Below, piece by piece: positions 1 through 9,318 of a stretch of 64,000 nt of DNA. The notes under the pieces were generated by a model. That model did not search any database. It saw nothing but the letters and a program-made list of their open reading frames with translations, and had not been told where the DNA came from. The DNA lies in NCBI RefSeq assembly GCF_009709575.1, contig NZ_WIXO01000001.1, positions 682,001 to 746,000 of the forward strand, given 5' to 3'. The DNA is from Streptomyces taklimakanensis (GTDB taxonomy: Bacteria; Actinomycetota; Actinomycetes; Streptomycetales; Streptomycetaceae). Numbering within the stretch: the stretch's first letter is position 1; every line of letters starts with the position of its first letter. A program made the translations under genes and the position numbers.

Positions 1-566
1 GGATCCTGGGCACGGGGAGGATCGGTGCCGCCTTCGCCCGGATCGCCGCGGGCTTCGGCATGCGCCTGCTCGGCGCCGACGTCGCCCGCAACCCCGAGTG
101 CGAGGCCCTGGGCGTGGAGTACGTCGACCGCGACCGACTGTTCGCCGAAGCCGACCTGGTCAGCCTGCACCTGCCGCTGCTGCCCGACACCCACCACGTG
201 GTCGACGCCGCCGCCCTGCGCCGGATGAAGGACGACGCGATCCTGGTCAACACCAGCCGCGGCGGCCTGATCGACGCCCAGGCCCTGGTGGAGACCCTGC
301 GGGCGGGCCGCCTGGACGGGGTGGGCCTGGACGTCTACGAGGAGGAGGCCGGGGTCTTCTTCTTCGACCGCTCCCTGGAGGTGATGACCGACGACACCCT
401 CGCCCGCCTGATGACCTTCCGCAACGTCCTGGTCAGCTCCCACCAGGCGTACTTCACCCGCGACGCGGTGGGACAGATCGTCGACGCCACCGCGCGCACC
501 GTCGAGGACCACCTGGCGGGACGCGTGAGCGAGAACTTCCTGGTGCCCCCGCCCGCCCCCCACTGA
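1..566 (+). CDS. D-lactate dehydrogenase-type 2-hydroxyacid dehydrogenase (5' partial)
   Basis: This is the C-terminal part of an NAD-dependent D-2-hydroxyacid dehydrogenase that would interconvert pyruvate and D-lactate; the gene begins before the window and its reading frame enters at base 3. Visible parts are the dinucleotide-binding GTGRIG loop at the very start, the NTSRGG segment with the substrate-binding Arg, the DVYEEE segment with the catalytic Glu, and SSHQAYFT with the catalytic His. The long insert between the last two is typical of fermentative LdhA-type enzymes rather than of glycerate or phosphoglycerate dehydrogenases. It ends at TGA 566. The neighbouring stress-protein genes suggest a role in low-oxygen redox balance, which is inference. 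Confidence 0.88.
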   Translation, partial: ILGTGRIGAAFARIAAGFGMRLLGADVARNPECEALGVEYVDRDRLFAEADLVSLHLPLLPDTHHVVDAAALRRMKDDAILVNTSRGGLIDAQALVETLRAGRLDGVGLDVYEEEAGVFFFDRSLEVMTDDTLARLMTFRNVLVSSHQAYFTRDAVGQIVDATARTVEDHLAGRVSENFLVPPPAPH

Positions 567-600
567 CCGAACGGCGCCGCCGGGGACTCGGCACGGGGAC

Positions 601-981
601 TCAGTACAGGGAGGCGGGCCACCCCACCGTCACCGCCAGGACGACCCCCGCGTCGACGGCGACGCCCACCGACAACCAGGGGTTGAACCAGAGCGTCTTC
701 AGCACCAGCCCGCTCGCCGCCGCCAACACCGCCGCCGGCGCCCACCAGCCCAGGCCCGCCGCCAGCGCCACGCCCGCCGCGGCGTACAGCAGGGCCGTGA
801 TCGAGGCCAGGCCCACCGCACCCGCCCTGGCGGTCTCCTCGCTCAGGTGGGCCACGGCCAGCGCCCAGGAGTGGCCGGGCACGAAGAGGGGAGGATGCTC
901 GGGATCCGCCGGCGTCGCCCAGACCCTCAGGTGCACCAGGGCGTGGGCGAGCAACAGGACGACCACCAGGGCTCTGATCAC
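601..981 (-). CDS. Small integral membrane protein, unknown function
   Basis: A 126-residue protein that is almost entirely hydrophobic: about four membrane segments, beginning with the N-terminal ALVVVLLLAHALVHL. I do not recognise a family. The start is a GTG at 981 (VIRALVV), chosen because a GGAAGGGGG ribosome-binding site lies just upstream; a longer reading to 1092 adds a low-complexity charged segment unlike coding sequence. It is convergent with the dehydrogenase gene and lies 97 bases downstream of a universal stress protein gene on the same strand, so it may end that transcript. No catalytic motif is visible. Confidence 0.6.
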   Translation of the reverse strand: MIRALVVVLLLAHALVHLRVWATPADPEHPPLFVPGHSWALAVAHLSEETARAGAVGLASITALLYAAAGVALAAGLGWWAPAAVLAAASGLVLKTLWFNPWLSVGVAVDAGVVLAVTVGWPASLY

Positions 982-1078
982 ACCGTCGCCCCCTTCCGCT
1001 CCCGTCCGTCTCCCCCCGGTTCGGTGCCGCCCCGCTCCGGCCGGAGACGGGGCGCGGGCGACGCCGTCGGCGCGACCG

Positions 1079-2071
1079 TCACCGCACTCCACCGCCGCCT
1101 ACACCGCCGACACCGCCGCCCCCGCGCACGGCCGGCACCAGCAGCACCGGACAGTGGGCGTGGTGGAGCAGCGAGTGCACCACCGGTCCCAGCCGCAGCG
1201 CCGCCCTGCCGCGTCCGCGGTGGGCGGCCACGACCGCCACGTCCGCCTCCCCGCTCGCCTCCACCAGGAGGCGAGCGGCACCGCCGGTGACCGTCCTGGC
1301 CCGGACGGTCACCTCCGGGTACCGCTCGCGGAACGGATCCAACACCTGCTCCACCAGCACCTCCTCGCTCCGCCCGATCCGGGCCATGTCCTGCCGGAGC
1401 GGACCGGTGGGCATCAGCGGCTCGCCGGGCGGCGCCAGACGGTGGTAGATCCAGGCGTGCAGCACCGTCAACGCGGCGTCCCGGGTCCTGGCCTCCTCGA
1501 AGGCCGCCTCCACCGCGGCGTGGTCGTCCTCGCCCTCCAGCCCCAGCAGGACGGTGCCGCGGGGAACGCGCTCGTGCTCCGGCGGCAGCTCGCCGCGCAC
1601 GACCATCAGCGGCCCCACCACGTGGGCGGCGGCCCGCAGGCTCACCGAGCCCAGCAGCAGCCCCCGGAAACCGCCCAGCCCCCGGGAGCCGACCACCGTC
1701 AACGCCGCCCGACGGCTCAGCTCCACCAGGGCGTCGGCGGCGTCCTCCACCACCACCGAGGCCGTCACCTCCAACCCCGGCGCCAGCTCCCGCACCCGGG
1801 CCACGGCCGCCTCCGCCAGCTCCCGCGCCTCCTCGGGGGAGCGGGTGTGCACGGCGGTGTCCGGCGTCCCGTCCTCCCAGCCGCCCGAGCCGACCGGCCC
1901 GCCCTTCGGGGGGACCGACCAGGGCCGACCGTGCACCACCTCCAAGGGCACCCCGCGGCGCCCGGCCTGCGTCACCGCCTCCTCCAGGGCGAGCCCGGAG
2001 CGCCGGGAACCGTCCACCCCGACGGCCACGTGACCTCGAAGTCGGGCACCGGTGTCGGGGCCGGCGTCCAT
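1079..2071 (-). CDS. Tandem-domain universal stress protein (UspA family)
   Basis: A 330-residue cytoplasmic protein with two UspA domains in tandem. The N-terminal domain opens with VAVGVDGS and keeps the ATP-type motif G-2x-G-9x-GS (GSRG...LLLGSVS). The C-terminal domain has a weaker version in which the first Gly is Ala (AAHRGRG) and the final GS is GP, so only the first domain looks fit to bind ATP. A glycine-rich tail closes the protein. The start is ATG 2071, preceded by GGAGGTGA; an in-frame upstream start at 2125 has no such site. Actinobacterial tandem USPs are often induced in hypoxia or dormancy. A second tandem USP lies just upstream on the same strand. Confidence 0.9.
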   Translation of the reverse strand: MDAGPDTGARLRGHVAVGVDGSRRSGLALEEAVTQAGRRGVPLEVVHGRPWSVPPKGGPVGSGGWEDGTPDTAVHTRSPEEARELAEAAVARVRELAPGLEVTASVVVEDAADALVELSRRAALTVVGSRGLGGFRGLLLGSVSLRAAAHVVGPLMVVRGELPPEHERVPRGTVLLGLEGEDDHAAVEAAFEEARTRDAALTVLHAWIYHRLAPPGEPLMPTGPLRQDMARIGRSEEVLVEQVLDPFRERYPEVTVRARTVTGGAARLLVEASGEADVAVVAAHRGRGRAALRLGPVVHSLLHHAHCPVLLVPAVRGGGGVGGVGGGGVR

Positions 2072-2198
2072 CGTCCTCACCTCCCGTCCGGCCGCACGGC
2101 GGCGGAACGCGGGTGCGCGTCCCACTCCACCAGACTGACCGGTAAATCCACTTTCCGCCTGATCTGCCGGCCCCTTGGCCCCCGGACCGGTGAGCCGG

Positions 2199-3059
2199 TC
2201 AGGCGTGCGGGACCACCGCCACGGGTGCCGCGCAGTGGTGCATCACCGCGTGGGTGACCGGCCCGGTGTGGAAGCCCAGCGGCGAACGGCGGCCGCGACG
2301 ACCCACGACCACCAGGCAGGCGTGCTCCGACGCGTCCAGCAGGTGGTGCGAGACCCGTCCGATCACCGCCCGGGTCCTGACCTCCACGTCCGGGTACCGC
2401 TCCCGCCAGGGCCGCACCGCGTTCTCCAGCGCCAGAGCCTTCTCCTCGGCCAGGTCGTCCAGCAGGTGCGGGCCGACCGCCACCGGGCTGATGCCGTAGA
2501 CCGGCGGCGGGTCCCAACCGTGGAGGACCTCCAGCACCACCCCGCGCCGATCGGCCGCGCCGAACGCGAACGCCGCGACCTCCTCGTGCGGCCTGGTCAG
2601 GTCCACCCCCACCACCACGTCCCCCGCCGGCTCGGCGGAAATCTCCTCGCCCTCGGCGCCGGCCCGCACCAGCACCACCGGACACGCGACGTGGGCCACC
2701 GTCGACAACGCCACGGAACCGACCAGGAAACCCGCGAGCGCCCCCCTGCCGCGGCTCCCCAGCACCAGCACCTCGGCCTCGTCCACGGAGTCCCGCAACA
2801 CCTCCGCCGGACGCCCGGCCAGGCGGTCGACCACCACCTCCAGCCCTGGATGCCGGCGCACGAGCTCGGCCGTCACCTCGTCCGGGATCCGCTCCCACCG
2901 CTCCTGCGCCCGGGGGTCCACAGGCGGGTGGGCGCGGGTCTCCCACACCTGTGCGATCCGCAGCGGCAGTCCGCGGCGCGTCGCCTCCAGGGCCGCCCAG
3001 CGCGCCGCGGCCAGACTCTCGCGTGATCCGTCCAGCCCCACGGTGACGGTGCGGGTCAT
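2199..3059 (-). CDS. Tandem-domain universal stress protein (UspA family)
   Basis: A 286-residue paralogue of the neighbouring USP, again with two UspA domains. Domain 1 begins TVGLDGS and carries GSRGRGALAGFLVGSVAL, a full G-2x-G-9x-GS nucleotide motif. Domain 2 carries GRRGRRSPLGFHTGPV, where GP replaces GS. The protein ends directly after the last beta strand (VAVVPHA), so it lacks the glycine-rich tail of its neighbour. The 127-base gap to the downstream USP would allow co-transcription. The role is inferred from the family: ATP-sensing stress proteins that accumulate in starvation or low oxygen. Confidence 0.9.
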   Translation of the reverse strand: MTRTVTVGLDGSRESLAAARWAALEATRRGLPLRIAQVWETRAHPPVDPRAQERWERIPDEVTAELVRRHPGLEVVVDRLAGRPAEVLRDSVDEAEVLVLGSRGRGALAGFLVGSVALSTVAHVACPVVLVRAGAEGEEISAEPAGDVVVGVDLTRPHEEVAAFAFGAADRRGVVLEVLHGWDPPPVYGISPVAVGPHLLDDLAEEKALALENAVRPWRERYPDVEVRTRAVIGRVSHHLLDASEHACLVVVGRRGRRSPLGFHTGPVTHAVMHHCAAPVAVVPHA

Positions 3060-3277
3060 GGGCCATGCACCTCCAACACTCCCGGGAGCGGTGGTCCGCC
3101 CCGACTCCGGGCCGATGCCGGGTACCCCGGTGGGTGGGGGATACGGGCGGGGCGGGAGAACCCTCCGCCCTCGCCCGGCGTTCGTGGGGTCGCTTTCTTC
3201 AGGAGGCGGCGTTCCGCCCTCCCTGGTTCGCCATATGATCTGCTTGGCACATTATTTCGACGGTGTCGTCCTCCCTC

Positions 3278-3303
3278 TCCCCCGCCTCCGTTCGGGCGGG
3301 GGA
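3278..3303 (-). terminator. Intrinsic-type hairpin after DUF1876 gene
   Basis: Perfect 9-bp inverted repeat (TCCCCCGCC / GGCGGGGGA) with an 8-base loop. It lies 69 bases past the stop codon of the DUF1876 gene in its direction of transcription and would separate it from the USP genes. There is no clear T-run, as is usual in high-GC actinomycetes. Confidence 0.55.
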
Positions 3304-3371
3304 AGACACTCGACCCCGACGCCCCACGGCCGGACACCGGCGACCGCTCGGGGAACGCCGGACCCCGGAGC

Positions 3372-3626
3372 TCAGGGACCGGGGTGCGAGATGCCCTCGA
3401 TGTCGCTCTGCGCGACGCTCAGCAGCTTTCGCGCCAGATCGTTCATGGCCCGACCCGCGGCGAGTTCGTCGCCGATCTCCGGGATGTCCCGGTCGTGCGG
3501 GTTGCGCCGTGCGACGCCCTGTCCGGTGATCGCCGTGTCGCCGATGTCCAACACCGCGCGCGCCTTGGTCGTCCCGCCGTCCTCGAAGAGGTGGAGGCGT
3601 ACCTTCCAGTCCTGTGTGTGCGTCAT
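3372..3626 (-). CDS. DUF1876 protein (Rv1738/Rv2632c-like, dsRBD/HPF-like fold)
   Basis: An 84-residue protein matching the DUF1876 family, with the typical start MTHTQDWKVRLHLFEDG and a tail with the conserved GDELAAGRA and LSVAQSDI segments. The mycobacterial relative Rv1738 is strongly induced by hypoxia and its fold resembles ribosome-hibernation factors, so this one may act on idle ribosomes; that transfer is inference. The start is ATG 3626 with AGGGAG upstream. An in-frame ATG at 3905 has a very good AGGAGGTG site but would add 93 low-complexity residues that family members lack. Together with two USPs and a D-lactate dehydrogenase it makes a dormancy-like gene set. Confidence 0.8.
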   Translation of the reverse strand: MTHTQDWKVRLHLFEDGGTTKARAVLDIGDTAITGQGVARRNPHDRDIPEIGDELAAGRAMNDLARKLLSVAQSDIEGISHPGP

Positions 3627-4071
3627 CGTCTGCTCCCTGTGGTGACGTGGGGCCGACGCGGTCCGGAGCTCGACGGGCCGGTACGGCCGGACCCCTCCCT
3701 CCGGGAAGGGCGACGGAGACCGGGTCGAGACGGGACGGGGACGGGGATCCGCCGACCGGGCCCGGACCCGCGGGGAAGACCGAAGCGGCCCGCGGCGGCG
3801 GGAACGCGCCGATCGCCGCGTGGACGCGCGACCGACCGGTTCGGGTCCGACATCCGCGTGGATGCCGACCGTCCGGGCCGCTTCGGCCGTCGCCGCGTCC
3901 GGCATCGACGGCACCTCCTCGGCGTCGACGCGCCTTGGGCTCCTCGATTCCACCGTAACCCCGGGGTCGTCGGGGTTCCATCGCACGGGAGCGCGCGAGG
4001 GCACGGCACGGGCCCCGGGCGGCAGCCTGGTCACCGTCCGGGGCCCTCCTGTGGGGCCGTGCTCCGCCGGA
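3627..4071. other. Intergenic region, no convincing gene
   Basis: About 445 bases between the DUF1876 gene and the end of the exported-protein gene. It holds a GGCCG-GTA-CGGCC palindrome (3676-3688) that could be an operator for the DUF1876 gene, and a hairpin AACCCCG/CGGGGTT (3957-3977) downstream of the exported-protein gene that could end that transcript. The only notable reading frame is the in-frame upstream extension of DUF1876 from 3905. Confidence 0.4.
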
Positions 4072-5782
<1,711 letters not shown>

Positions 5783-6181
5783 CACACACCCCTCCGGCGG
5801 TCCGCGACGCCCGCGGACGCGCCTCTGGCATCGAACTGCGACGGATCGGTGGCTCGTCGGATCTGTGCTCGGTGGTGCGGCTCCACCCGCGGCCGTGGAT
5901 CGCGCACGGGGGCCATCCGGTATTAGTGGACATGTCAATACCGGCGAGTAGCATGACTGTAGGTGTGCCGGTGGTCACCGGCAAGAATCCTCACAGCTCC
6001 TTTTCGGCCATTCGGAGCCCGTCCCGCGTCTCCGGAGAACCGAGGAGCTCCGACAGGCCCGCCCCGTCGCCGACCTGTCGGGGCCGACGGATCCACGCCA
6101 CGCGGACCGGCAGCCCGCCGGGACGCGGAGACGGTCGCGGCCCGTGCCCCCGGGGCCGGAGCGGATCGGCAGAATGGGCGC
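5783..6181. promoter_or_regulatory. Divergent intergenic region with nested palindrome
   Basis: A 399-base gap between the DUF6230 trio (leftward) and the vsr gene (rightward). At 5917-5944 there are perfect 8-bp arms, CCGGTATT and AATACCGG, around a 12-base centre that itself contains the palindrome GACATGTC. This stretch is much more AT-rich than its surroundings. A TGGACA (5926-5931) to TAGCAT spacing on the plus strand could be a promoter. It looks like an operator for one or both transcripts; the regulator is unknown. Confidence 0.5.
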
Positions 6182-6613
6182 GTGAGGCGCTTGGAGACGA
6201 CCGCGCGGACCCGTGCCCGCATGAGCCGGCAGCGGAGCCGCGACACCGAGGTGGAACTGGCACTGCGACGGGCCCTGCACGCCTCCGGCCTGAGGTACCG
6301 GGTCCACCGGCGGCCGGTGAAGGGCGTGCGGCGGGAGGCCGACATCGTGTTCGGGCCGGCCCGCGTCGCGGTGTTCGTGGACGGCTGCTTCTGGCACGGC
6401 TGCCCGCAGCACGCGACCTGGCCGAAGAACAACGCCGAGTTCTGGCGCCGGAAGATCGAGGGGAACCGCACCCGGGACCTCGACACCGACGCCCGGCTGG
6501 CGGACGCCGGTTGGGCCGCGGTGCGGGTCTGGGAGCACGAGGACCCGGCGGAGGCCGCGGCGAGGATCGCCGCGCTGGTGGCGGAGAGACGCGGCGGCGG
6601 GCCCGGAGCCTGA
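6182..6613 (+). CDS. vsr: Very short patch repair endonuclease (Vsr)
   Basis: A 143-residue Vsr-family nuclease, which nicks next to T:G mismatches made when 5-methylcytosine deaminates. Family signatures are the N-terminal MSRQRSRDTEVELALR, the ADIVF strand, the FVDGCFWHGCP core with the catalytic Asp and metal/zinc-site His and Cys, and the WRRKIEGNRTRD segment. The start is uncertain: GTG 6182 gives the usual short N-terminal extension, while ATG 6221 gives the compact form; neither has a close ribosome-binding site. It is convergent with a C5-cytosine methyltransferase gene 108 bases away, which is exactly the partner expected. Confidence 0.88.
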   Translation: MRRLETTARTRARMSRQRSRDTEVELALRRALHASGLRYRVHRRPVKGVRREADIVFGPARVAVFVDGCFWHGCPQHATWPKNNAEFWRRKIEGNRTRDLDTDARLADAGWAAVRVWEHEDPAEAAARIAALVAERRGGGPGA

Positions 6614-6721
6614 GAACCCGTCGGAGCGTCGGCACGCCCCCGTCCGGCCGGGACCCGGTGGAGGCGGCACGCCCCCGCACGGGCCCGCCCGTCCCGCCGC
6701 CGCTCCCACCCGGTGGGACCG

Positions 6722-7831
6722 TCAGGTCGCCCAGGAGGTCTCGCCGCGCGTGGCCGAGTCCAACGCCGCCAGGTGCCCGTCCCGTTCCTCCTCGCCCAGC
6801 CCCAGTGCTGCGGACAGGACGTGCAGGGCCAGGCGCGGCGGAATGGCGTTGCCTATCTGCTGGGCGACGGCGCGGCCCCGCCACGGGTAGTCCGCCGGGA
6901 AGGTCTGCAACCGCCCCGCCTCGGAGAAGCTGAACCGGGGCTCCTCGACGCCGTCGGGGCCCACCACACGGTTGCGGGAGATCTTCCCCGTGACGGTGGC
7001 GGCCGGTTCGGTCGACCGGCGCCGCCCCCGGGCCCTGGGGTCGCCGCCGGTGCCGTAGTTGGAGACCACCACGAACGGACCGGGCCGGTCGAGGACCTCG
7101 CCCATCGACACCCACGGCTTCCGGGCGGAAGCCCCGTCCGAGCGGGGAACGCCCTTGCGGTACGGGCGGTGCGTCGCCTCGGGCAGCGCGGCCGTGCCGT
7201 CGCGGCGGGCGATCAGGATGGCACGGCGCCGGGTCTGCGGCACCCCGAACTCCTCCGCCCGCAACACACCGTGGGCCACCGAGTACCCCTCGCCGGTCAG
7301 GACCTCGCCGACCGCCTCCCACACCGGCAGCGCGGCCGGCACCTGCTCCAGTACGACCGCCTCGTAGGCACGACCGTCGTCGATCGCGGCGAGGGCCCAC
7401 CTGAGGGGTTCGAGCACCAGCCCGGTGCGTTCGTCGTCCAGCCCGGCCAGCTCGGCGGTGATGTCCTCGCGCACGGCCATGCGCTTGACGAGACCGCGCA
7501 GTTCCTCCAGGGCCCGACGCCCGGCGCCGGTCCCCGCGACGGTGTAGGTCTGGCACGGCGGCCCGCCCGCCAGGACGGTGGCGTCCGCCAGGTCCGCGGG
7601 CTCGCACCGGTACCAGGACCTCGCCTCGTGCGGGCGTCGCACATCGCCCTCGACCGTCGGCAGCCCCGCCGCTCGGCGGGTGGCGCACGCGTCCTCGTCC
7701 CACTCGACGCCGACGACGGGCACGCCCAACCGGTGGGCCGCCACGTCCAGTCCACCGGGACCGGCGAAGAGGTCCACGATCCCGGCGCGGGCTCCCGGTC
7801 GTCGGGACGGAGGCGGTTGACGGGAGGGCAT
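6722..7831 (-). CDS. DNA (cytosine-5) methyltransferase
   Basis: A 369-residue C5-cytosine methyltransferase. Motifs in order: I, DLFAGPGG (about residues 20-27); IV, GGPPCQ with the nucleophile Cys93; VI, here EQV (162-164) instead of the nearly universal ENV; VIII, QTRRRA; and X, QIGNAIPP near the C terminus. The target recognition region between VIII and X is short. No restriction endonuclease gene is adjacent, so it is an orphan methylase or a Dcm-like partner of Vsr rather than half of a classical restriction system. ATG 7831 has only a modest GGAGAC upstream. Confidence 0.9.
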   Translation of the reverse strand: MPSRQPPPSRRPGARAGIVDLFAGPGGLDVAAHRLGVPVVGVEWDEDACATRRAAGLPTVEGDVRRPHEARSWYRCEPADLADATVLAGGPPCQTYTVAGTGAGRRALEELRGLVKRMAVREDITAELAGLDDERTGLVLEPLRWALAAIDDGRAYEAVVLEQVPAALPVWEAVGEVLTGEGYSVAHGVLRAEEFGVPQTRRRAILIARRDGTAALPEATHRPYRKGVPRSDGASARKPWVSMGEVLDRPGPFVVVSNYGTGGDPRARGRRRSTEPAATVTGKISRNRVVGPDGVEEPRFSFSEAGRLQTFPADYPWRGRAVAQQIGNAIPPRLALHVLSAALGLGEEERDGHLAALDSATRGETSWAT

Positions 7832-8149
7832 CGTGTCGTCGGTCTCCGTGGCTCCGTCTCGAACATCACCGCGCCGGCCGCGCGGACCACCCGCGGCCCA
7901 CCGCGCCCGAGCGCCGTCATGCTACTGCACCCGCGGACGGCGACCGGCCACCGTCGGATGTGCGCGACGGCGGCGCGGCTCCCGCGGGAAGCCGGCCGGC
8001 ACCGGGGCCGTTCACGGCCCGACTCCCGCACGACGCCGGCGACGACCGCGGTCACGACCCTGTGGACGGCGTCGGCCTCCGGTGGGGTGTCGCTCCGGTC
8101 GGCGAACAACTGGTGCGCCGTCACGAGACCGCGCTGCTCGGCCGGCCTC
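7832..8149. other. Intergenic, no gene recognised
   Basis: About 320 GC-rich bases between the methyltransferase start and the first recognisable piece of the decayed TPR gene. Parts could be unrecognisable 5' sequence of that pseudogene. I see no promoter or RNA signature. Confidence 0.3.
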
Positions 8150-8927
8150 GGCGCGACAGCAGTCCGCGGCGGCCGGTGATCTGGACCGGCTGTTCGGCCC
8201 CCCGCCGGACACGCGTGTGCACGGCGTCCTGATCGACGTGCCCCGGCTGCTGGGGCGGCACGGCGACGCGGAGGCCGCACGGCGTCACTTCACCTGGCCG
8301 GCCGGCGAGGCCGGCCGCCGGCACGGGCCCCGTGCGCACGCGCCCCCTCCTCGCCCGGGGAGAGGCCGCCCACTGGCGGGGAGTGGCCGGGGACGCGCCG
8401 GGAGCCGCGGCGGAACTGGCCGCGGTGGCGACCGAGCAGCGGGCAGCGCACGCCCCGGGCGACGGCGTCCTCGCGTCCTTCGAGACACGATCGCGGCCGG
8501 CGCACTGGCGGGGCGAGGCGGGCGACCCGGCGGGGCCGCCGCGGTGCCGGCCGATCTCCTCCGCGACCAGGCGCAGCTGTACGGCCACGATCCCCGAGGC
8601 CGGAACCTGATGGACCTGTTCACCACACGCCCCGCGCCGCTGGGCGAACTGCTGCGCGACCAGCTACGCGAGCTGCACCGGCAGAAGACCGGGTCCTTCA
8701 CCCCGTACGACGATCCGCTGATCCACCCGCTGCACGGGCCGGACCACCTCGGGGTCTTCACCCCCCATGGCCGGCAGGCCTACTGGCTGGGGCGGTCGGG
8801 CGACGCGGCGGGCGCCGTGGCCGAGCTGACCCACCTGCCGGCGGAGCAGACGCGGGTGCTGGGCGAGGCCCACCCCGACACGCTCGCCACCCGGCGGTCG
8901 CTCGACCGGTGGCGGAGCGGCGCCTGA
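8150..8927 (+). pseudogene. Decayed tetratricopeptide-repeat gene
   Basis: Remnant of a Streptomyces-type TPR protein. Repeat-like pieces appear in alternating frames: GRHGDAEAARRHF in frame 3 (about 8230-8300), AHWRGVAGDAPGAAAELAAV and AHWRGEAGDPAGP in frame 1 (about 8370-8540), then frame 3 again with AYWLGRSGDAAGAVAELTHL and VLGEAHPDTLATRRSLDRW up to the stop at 8927. The WRGEAGD-A-GA and GPDHPDTLATR patterns are those of repeats usually found behind NB-ARC or CHAT domains. At least two frameshifts (near 8310-8335 and 8540) and loss of the 5' half make a working protein unlikely. Confidence 0.6.
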
Positions 8928-9016
8928 CCCGCGTTGGCCGGTGGTGCGCGGACCGGGGAGTTCGGGAACGCCCGGCCGAGGAGCCCCGACCGCAGAACGT
9001 CCCGGGTCCCGCCGCG

Positions 9017-9132
9017 GATGTCACCGGTGGCGGTGTACCGGCCGGTGTAGGCGCTCCGGCGCTGCCCGCGAGCCTCGACGTAGCGGCCGTTGGCAGTGGT
9101 TCCCGACGGGTGTGTCCGTCCGCGGACGCCAC
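9017..9132 (-). pseudogene. Antisense remnant of an Atu4866-type domain
   Basis: On the minus strand two adjacent frames together spell part of an Atu4866-like domain: VASADGHTRREPLP (9091-9132), then after a one-base shift NGRYVEARGQRRSAYTGRYT and TATGDI (9017-9091). The same pattern, NGRY-EARG-RRSAYQGRY, is the core of the intact domain at the C terminus of the gene starting at 9319. No start, stop or remainder of a gene can be found, so this is a relic. It shows that two copies of this rare domain once lay here in opposite orientations. Confidence 0.6.
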
Positions 9133-9318
9133 CGTGGGCAGGGGGCCGACCCTGGGTGCCGCACACCCGGGGACACAGCGGCCTGGTTCCGGTTGCGCAC
9201 GGCGACGAACCTGGTGGTCGTGCGGCCGCGGCAATCACCGAGCGGCTTCCCCCGCCCGCATGGGCACCCGCTTCGCTCGTCGGACCGACCGATGAGCCGA
9301 CTCCCCTTGAGGAACACC

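Noticed and set aside
3627..3905. Longer DUF1876 start at ATG 3905 with an excellent ribosome-binding site
   Set aside because: It adds 93 Arg/Pro/Ser-rich residues absent from family members; kept only as an alternative.
6182..7831. Restriction-modification system
   Set aside because: A methyltransferase and a mismatch nuclease are present, but no restriction endonuclease or specificity gene.
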